Positions 32,855 through 39,624 of a stretch of DNA of 39,624 bases are shown here, piece by piece. The position numbers and the translations under genes were made by a program. Numbering within the stretch: the stretch's first letter is position 1; every line of letters starts with the position of its first letter. A model generated the notes under the pieces. That model saw only the letters and a list, made by a program, of their open reading frames with translations, had not been told where the DNA came from and made no database searches. This DNA is from Saccoglossus kowalevskii (lineage: Eukaryota; Hemichordata; Enteropneusta; Harrimaniidae): positions 277,577-317,200 of the forward strand of contig NW_003130359.1 of the NCBI RefSeq assembly GCF_000003605.2, in the 5' to 3' direction.

Positions 32855-35457
32855 TCTTTATATTATAATCATCTCTATAAAGTGCTACAGGGCTTGAAGA
32901 TAAGGGTAGTCCTATAGCTCAGGACAAGAAAAATTTGCATTTGAACAACCGAGTAGTAACTCACTTGCCTTCACAGACTGATTAATATATGGGCAACTTA
33001 CATTACATAAGTGAGATTGAAAAATTAAATTGAAGCCCAGTGTTGAGTACCATCATTAAAATATTTGTTGTCATCTGGTCAATATTCTAAATATCACAAT
33101 GCTATTCTGTTGAACAAATAAACTGTTTTTGCTGTTCCTTTTACAGTAACTACTTTTAATAAAATGAAATGTACATGTAATTCTCCCAGGTAAAATCAAT
33201 ACTGTTTTATTAATTTAATCTGTCATTATTTTATGATTAGTTTTGGCTATCATTTTGGATATGTACATGTATATATTTGTGTATGTGTACAAATTATTGA
33301 TGTGTTGAGAAGAATTTATCACCAGTTTAGTTTGCACATGTAATTTGTCTGTCTATAGGAAGAACTTACTATTGTGGGTGTGAGTGTTTGGAGACATTTC
33401 TTGGTTATGCTTTAACTGGTTTAGTTCCATCGTCTGAATCACATACATGGTCTTGCAAGCTTGATGTAAACATTTGCCTACATGAGTCTATGCTCGATTC
33501 AACCCAGAGGTCACAAATTAGACCTTGGTAAGATGCTTTGATCTGATTGGGGGAGCCTCTAAAACATACTTCCAATCAGGGTTCAATGTGATAATATCAC
33601 TAGCTGATAATAGTGCAATGACACTAACTTGTATTATTATATCACCTGAAAGTTTATTTCTGAAAAAAATAATCGATAACCATCACTGACTGTAATTGCC
33701 AAAATTGTTTCCACCAATGTACTTTAGCATAAATTAGCATATGATTTCTAAGCGTAATTCTCTAAAATTATGATTTATATGTCTTATTTGACATGTTATT
33801 ACTCGATATCACTTATTTGTGGAGAATTTAATATTTGTGGCATCATGGCTGTAATATCCATTTGCCCTTTGGTTCACAAATAATACTGGCTCATGGCATC
33901 ACCTGTACCATTCAGCTCTATAAACAAATCATTTCAGATGAAAGCCTCATGTAATCAATCTTATCAAATATGGCCATGACAGCCGTTTTAAACATCCCAG
34001 TTGACAAAATCCATCTTATCAGGACAACAGTATTGGTTCCTTTTTACAGACAACAGCATACATGTATTGCTTGGAAACAATTTTGTAATATGAACGTAGT
34101 CGTAGAGTGGGGACGACCATTATAATGAAACCATATTTGATTGATGGACCACCTGATTTTTGCTGTTATATTTTTGTTATTACATCTTAATATTATTATT
34201 TGTATTATTAAATAGTTTTTGAAATAGTTAACAATTTAGTTTCCAAACTATCTTAATTACCTTTCCCCATTACAGATTTTATATGGACAGTAACATTAAT
34301 ATGCAGAACTTGGTATGCATGAAGCTTGTGATTTAAAAAATATTCATTTTATAATTCTTCTGTTACAATGATTTTTGTTTGTCTATTTTGAAGGCTTGAC
34401 ATGTAAACCATATGTTTTCAGTGAAATGACAATCCACATGCTGGAAAATAATACAAAATTTCTATTGTCTAGTGACAAGGAAAATGTTTATTGTGAATTT
34501 ATCGCAGGTACTGTTTAGCAAGCGAGCAAACATACCGGTAGTATTTTAGCTTGAGAGTTTTTATTGGGATATGTATGAAGGCAATCGCCCATACAATACA
34601 CATATTTTGTAATCATGTTTTTGTGTTATCATTTGTCATCACATTTAAAGAACTAAACAACAATCTTTCTGGGGTTTTTTTTGAACGACTAGAACAACCA
34701 AGGTATAAAAGCCATATTTCCTGTTCAATGGGAATACCATTGTTTGTTCACGTAATAATTATGTGTTATCTCTCTGTATGATGTTATTTAAATTTTTAAT
34801 AATCAAGAGCTGTAATGTCACCAGTGTTGTGACTGTTCTCTACTTTCTGCTGGCAGCTTCTGGTTATGTTGAGAAAAAGATACACGCACACATAAATGTA
34901 ATAGTATACTGCTAAATACCCCCGGTAGTAGAAAATTATTGAAATCCAAAACTCAGAGTCTACTGTCTCAACCCATGCACATGTATGGTAGATTGTCCTA
35001 TAACCCAGTTCTCTTCAAATGTATTATACTTAGAACAGGAAATCTCTTGTTGACATCAACCCATATTGTAAACATAGTTGACTTGTATTCGTTGTCACAG
35101 AGTTCACAGGTTACATTCAACTGTCATTCACACTTCATGTAAATACTGTGCATTACATGTACTCATGTAATTTACAAATCATCTGTATCGTTTTAAATTG
35201 TTCAGCAAAAAGTAAAAGTGGAATTTATATAATTGATAGTTTTCTTATTCAATTGGCTCTTTATTTTCAGGATATATAATTCACTGAATCTTTGAGTGTT
35301 TACAGCATTTTATAACAAGTTTATACATACATATGTACATCACTAGTTGTAATTTATTTTAAGAAAGATTTAGAATGAATAAACACTTCTCTTTTACATA
35401 TTATTATTACAAATATTGGCTGTTGTTGCATGGGCAAAAATAAAATTATTCTTAAAA
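32855..35457. other. 2.6 kb without recognised gene
   Basis: AT-rich sequence. It holds one TACCGGTA (34533), a possible 21-nt microexon (33359-33379, see findings) and short non-protein-like frames (34551-34781, 34939-35142). Confidence 0.5.
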
Positions 35458-35671
35458 TACTGTAAATGCATCATTTATTCACTGGGTTTTGAATTTCTCT
35501 ATTTTTGCTGATAAGTGTAATTCACTAAATTAAATCCATGTGAAGATGTAAAATAACAATAGAACTCATTGTTTCACTGCCAAATTTGTGAACTTAAAAC
35601 CTAGAGTAAATATGCCAAAAACTTCAAAATAGCAAAATTGAACGTCAGTGAAAATTAATGGTTTTAAAGTA
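35458..35671. mobile_element. MITE 'TACTGTAAA' family, copy 2 (214 bp)
   Basis: The left end TACTGTAAATGCATCATT continues TATTCACTGGGTTTTGAAT. The right end TTTTCA...GGTTTTAAAGTA (to 35671) is a diverged inverted copy. Length, termini and the internal TTCACTGGGTTTT box agree with the element at 12796-13008, so the two define one family. The right terminus is more decayed (TACTTTAAA). Confidence 0.7.
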
Positions 35672-37719
35672 CATGTACATACCGGTATACTAATTAAAAC
35701 ATTTTTTAATATTTAATTTAACCAGAATTCCATGTTAACACAATATCATGTGTTGATTTTTTCTGTGAGGGGGGAATCCTTAGATTTCCTTCCGGCTTTC
35801 GTTCTATTTCAAGTGAACTGTTATTCATACCAGTCAAGTACTTGCAGGTGTGAGTTCACATATATGTACCGGTATATGCATAAAACATTTTCTTTTTAAA
35901 TCCATCGACAAATCTAAGATGGCTTAAACGTCTATATTTAGGCTATATACTCAATCTCCTTTGTTAGGACACATGTGGGTGGTTTCATTTCCATTCTTGT
36001 CTCGGTGAAAGTTTACATTCTGCTTTTCTAGACCCGAGTGTACTAAGGCCTATATATTTACTTGATGAGAATTATTCCACCTGTGATTAGATTACAGTCT
36101 TCTGTGCTAAATTTAATATAGTCTTATATTCTAAAGCAGTCAATACTTTCAATGTATGAAGTAATGATTATTATTTAAATTGAATAGAATATTTTATTTC
36201 ACAATAGTATATGATATTTTTTTTTTATTTTTGTGGAATATCGACATCTATCTCAGTAAGAATTTTTTTCCCCGACACTCATTTCTTTTAGAGCAAAATT
36301 CCATTATACATGAATAAGTACAATGACTGAACTATCATGCAACAGGAGTCCCAGTATTCTCATTCTAAAATTTCTTTTGAAATGTATGTGTATTTGATTC
36401 TGTAAACAGTCTTGTTGGGTTGAAATCAATAACCCTCATGATGACATTACAAAATTTGAGGTTTCAAACCAACTTTATATTGGTACAACAATTCTGGATT
36501 GTAGTAATATTCACAACAAAGGTGACGATTTGCGATAAAGCAAGCAAAATCTGGTTGTGAAGTCAAAATGCTGTCATTAGGACATCCTGACAGATTGTTT
36601 AAACGGAATATTTCCCACAAATCATGTTTATTCTGCCTTGTAATATATTACTAAAATAGGAAATAATTATGAATTGTACGGGTATATGTTTATCTATATC
36701 TAAATAATAGACAGTTGTTGAAAAATACCCTTAAATTTAAGCTTCTGAAAATTGACATATTGAAATGCGAGCTGTGTATATAGTATGTTATAATCATGCT
36801 CTACATGCATTAAAGTCTGTAATACATGTAAGATATGTAGCTCCATCACCGGCGAACGATTAATGGATTGTTGATAACATGTTCTTGGTTCATGGCCGTA
36901 GCTAGAAAACTAAGGCAGATGAAGGAAAACCAAGATGTGATCATCTAGCCAATAGTGTTACGAACACCCTGTGCAATTTACTGATCATTTGCATGACTGA
37001 AAGTGTTAAAAAACAGTGTTTTACTAGTGAAATTTGACAAAACAGCACAATAGCAAAATTGGTATATTGGTATACTACGATATTCACCCTTATCTAAGAT
37101 GTACAGATTGTTATAGTAGCACACTTTAAGTAATTTTTAGAGAATGTCTGTATCACTGATCAATATTTAACACGATTTGCCCTTGTTGCTACATGTACCT
37201 TAGAAAAAATAATTTCAATATATAAGTGGTTATGAACATGAGTTCATCCTTAAAGCTATATAAAATTCATAAGTATGTGTGTATCAATTCGATTATAACT
37301 AGAAACGCTGTGTATTTTTCTATAATTAGTTTTTTTACTTGCAAATGAGAATCATTATCACATGTGTGGCAAGCAGTTACTTTTCCTGAATACAGTATGT
37401 TCGTTGCAAAGGCTAAATGTCTCAACACTGATTACTCCATTATAGTTATTTCAGTCAACCTACATATATTTTCTATCTGTCATTTCCTAGCTGTTTGCTC
37501 TTTGATTAAAACTTATTAGTACAATGCATGGCCTTTTGAGTTCATTTCCTGTTTCCGGTATCTATCTGATGAATGCCTCCTGAATAAACTCAGTGGCTAT
37601 GTACAATCAATGTCATTGACTGAATTTTGCTTCAACTCGTATCAGTTAATGAATGTACTAATACAAATTCCCCTATTTTCAATATCTAATATTAGTTATC
37701 TTCAATATTTAGTTAGAAT
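35672..37719. other. 2.0 kb without recognised gene
   Basis: AT-rich sequence with TACCGGTA at 35690 and 35867. The phrase ATGGCCGTAGCTAGAAAACT near 36892 resembles a transposon end, but no partner end was found. Confidence 0.45.
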
Positions 37720-38545
37720 TGATTTCCATATGCGAAGCACGAAATGGGAGTCTTTGCTGTTACCCTTTCTGTCTATATGTGTGTAATTATACACTTACAA
37801 CTTTTATGCTTAGAACCAATTACAGGATTTCAATAATACTTTGTATGTATGTATGTATATGCTCCGGGGTAATGTACGCATACGTTTATTTGTTTGGGAA
37901 GGCTGTGCATATTAATTACCTATTTTGCATACTAATTTGCAAATTTTTACAGACATGATTAGTTCTCGGTTGAAATCCATAAAAATTAATTCTAATTCTT
38001 ATTAATTCTAATTGATTTGCATAATAATTAACCATTTCCTTTTATATCTCAAGACAACCAAACAGATTTTGATGAAACGAGCTGTGTGGATGTGCCTTTC
38101 AGTACAAACCTGATTAGTTTTGGATTGATATTCATGCTCTTTAATTGCCTGATTGGCATAAATTACTCAATCTTAACTGTACCACATATCTCAAGATCTA
38201 CTCAATAAATTACAAAGATAATGTACCTACCCTGACTGGTTTCTTATTAAAGGTTGTCTATATAATTGTCTAATTTACATAATAATTAGCCAATTACTGG
38301 TGATATCTCTGGAACCACACAATAGGTTTCAATGAAACTTAGGGTAGTCTTGTTTGAGGTTGAAATGTGTGCATATTAATTCTGTATCATTATTATCTGA
38401 TTTGTAGCTGTTCCAAAGAATACTAGTCTTGTATAGAGTTTAGGAAAACTTAGGTACATAGGTGTGAGATAATCCATATCTTTCTCAAGTTTGGGTTTAA
38501 CTCTTATATACAATAAGCTAATTTTCAGCTCTTCCACAGATAGGT
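37720..38545. mobile_element. Second, diverged copy of the 22.16-kb tandem-core element
   Basis: The leader TGCGAAGCACGAAATGGGAG (37731-37750), then TCTTTGCTGTTA, matches the leader of the 22163-23537 element (TGCGAAGCACAAACAGGGAG, then TCTTTACAGTTA). A short TGTATG run stands where the long (GT)n tract is in the other copy. Three or four decayed core units follow with the same words (ATATCTCAAG, GATGAAAC, CTGATTAGTTTTGG, GATTTGCATAATAATTA). The left terminal ACTCCCG is lost and the right end is unclear. Confidence 0.65.
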
Positions 38546-39101
38546 ATTAAAGTATATTTTTTTTGTTATAATGTTTCTAAAGTTTTCTAGTATGATATTC
38601 AACACGCAATGGATCAAATTACTTTCACAGTTTGCATCTGAAACCACAGAGCTATATCAGCTAACAGTAAGCTTCCTTTGATTTTATGTTTGAGATCAAT
38701 TTATGGTTACTGTAACTTTTTTTGTCAACCTAGGTTTCTTGAGATTTGTGTCCATGTCAGTTATGAAATACTCTCATTTGATGGTCTCATGATAAGCTTT
38801 TAATATCAACTGGATAAGCCTGATGAGTGACTACTATGAGCTTAAAATATATATTCCTGCTGTATCTTGTGTAACAGTAATTTTGTGAGTCATGTAGGTA
38901 CATGTATACATGGTCACTCAGTTATTTTGAGTTTTTGATATATGTGCCTTTATTGTTTTGCTACATACCTGTAAGTATAATTAACAGAGCTAAATAATAT
39001 CAAAATATTTCATTGTATCATGCAAATTGGAAAGTTGTCTGTAGCATATTTAAAATTTCAGAAAATCATTCAAACCAGAAAACACTGATGTGTATTTTTG
39101 T
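38546..39101. other. 0.55 kb without recognised gene
   Basis: AT-rich sequence between the tandem-core element and the CACT microsatellite; nothing recognised. Confidence 0.5.
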
Positions 39102-39166
39102 ACTCACTCACTCACTCACTCACTCACTCACTCACTCACTCACTCACTCACTCACTCACTCACTCA
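39102..39166. repeat. (ACTC)16 microsatellite
   Basis: An uninterrupted tetranucleotide run of about 16 copies. The Leu-Thr-His-Ser repeats of the open frame crossing it (39013-39309) are its translation, not a protein. Confidence 0.97.
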
Positions 39167-39624
39167 TTGTATACGTAGAAAGTGAGTTTTTTATAATTCT
39201 GTACATAATTCCTTTTGTCAAATGTTGTAAGTCAGGAACTGTAACTATCCTGATGGATTTGATCTGTGGTCAGAAGGGAAAGAATATATTGTTCTCTTCT
39301 GTACACTAACGTAACATAAAATATGCCAAGACAGTTTTTCATCACGTTTGTAGTGGATTCGAGCATGAGTTATAGTTGGTGCCATATTGACATGCTCTAC
39401 TTACGGTTTATCAGTTTTGTTGCTAATGTGATCTATTAGCTGTCACTTTTTCATATTGAACAGTCTGGTCTTCTATTAACATATTGACATCCACAGAGCT
39501 TTAATGTATTATAATTTATTCATAGCTTTAATGTATTATAATTTATTCCTGCTGCTGACAATGTTGTATTAAAGGGTATAGGTACAATACATGACCTGGT
39601 ACCATCACAGATTTCTCATGAGTG
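39167..39624. other. Right edge, no gene seen
   Basis: AT-rich sequence to the end of the window. Apart from the short tandem duplication at 39497-39550, nothing is recognised. Confidence 0.5.
39497..39550. repeat. 27-bp tandem duplication
   Basis: The unit beginning AGCTTTAATGTATTATAATT occurs twice head to tail (from 39497 and from 39524), identical apart from the last bases. It is probably a replication-slippage duplication. Confidence 0.9.

Noticed and set aside
39013-39309. 98-codon frame with LTHS repeats
   Set aside because: Created by the (ACTC)n microsatellite; no family likeness outside it.

Overview
The window is AT-rich animal genomic DNA. It contains split coding exons with GT-AG introns, fragments of non-LTR retrotransposons, several short terminal-inverted-repeat (TIR) elements, minisatellites and microsatellites. 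There is no operon structure and no dense coding. The phylum cannot be fixed from sequence alone. The tandem-core repeat elements, resembling the 'pearl' type described in bivalves, and the LINE types fit a marine invertebrate (lophotrochozoan or invertebrate deuterostome).

The only protein-coding gene I can identify is the 5' end of RANBP2/Nup358 on the minus strand. Exon 1 (4908-4979), exon 2 (2171-2396) and exon 3 (1064-1170) join in frame into the first 135 codons: the N-terminal leader and start of the TPR domain. The gene continues off the left edge. Its introns carry a short TIR element (2898-3081), a 0.5 kb foldback element (3496-4010) and, in intron 3, a 32-bp minisatellite (1-500). 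A CRE-like site and a possible divergent plus-strand transcript lie just upstream of exon 1.

From 5.2 to 12.5 kb is intergenic DNA with decayed repeats: a dead reverse-transcriptase fragment near 6.1 kb, a degenerate minisatellite at 9.2-9.6 kb, a retroelement 3' remnant at 10.4-11.06 kb, perfect palindromes, and a TIR element at 11.6-12.2 kb. CpG-rich islands with NRF1-, E2F- and YY1-type motifs at 12.54-12.66 and 14.17-14.20 kb look like promoters of a second gene, probably on the plus strand. I find no convincing coding exon for it; 14.3-39.6 kb may be its first intron or intergenic.

The right-hand 25 kb is a repeat landscape: MITEs at 19.5, 32.7 and 35.5 kb, a 1.4 kb TIR-bounded element with a (GT)n tract and ~150-bp core repeats (22.16-23.54 kb) apparently nested in an older inverted-repeat element, a relative at 37.7-38.5 kb, other tandem-core arrays at 28.5 and 30.4 kb, a LINE 3' end at 25.2-25.6 kb, and a 40/43-bp minisatellite at 25.8-26.2 kb. 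I saw no tRNA, rRNA, CRISPR array or prokaryotic-type gene cluster. Nothing here is clearly a new biological system. The most useful second looks are the orphan promoters, the nested repeat element with its octamer-motif array, and the recurrent TACCGGTA word.
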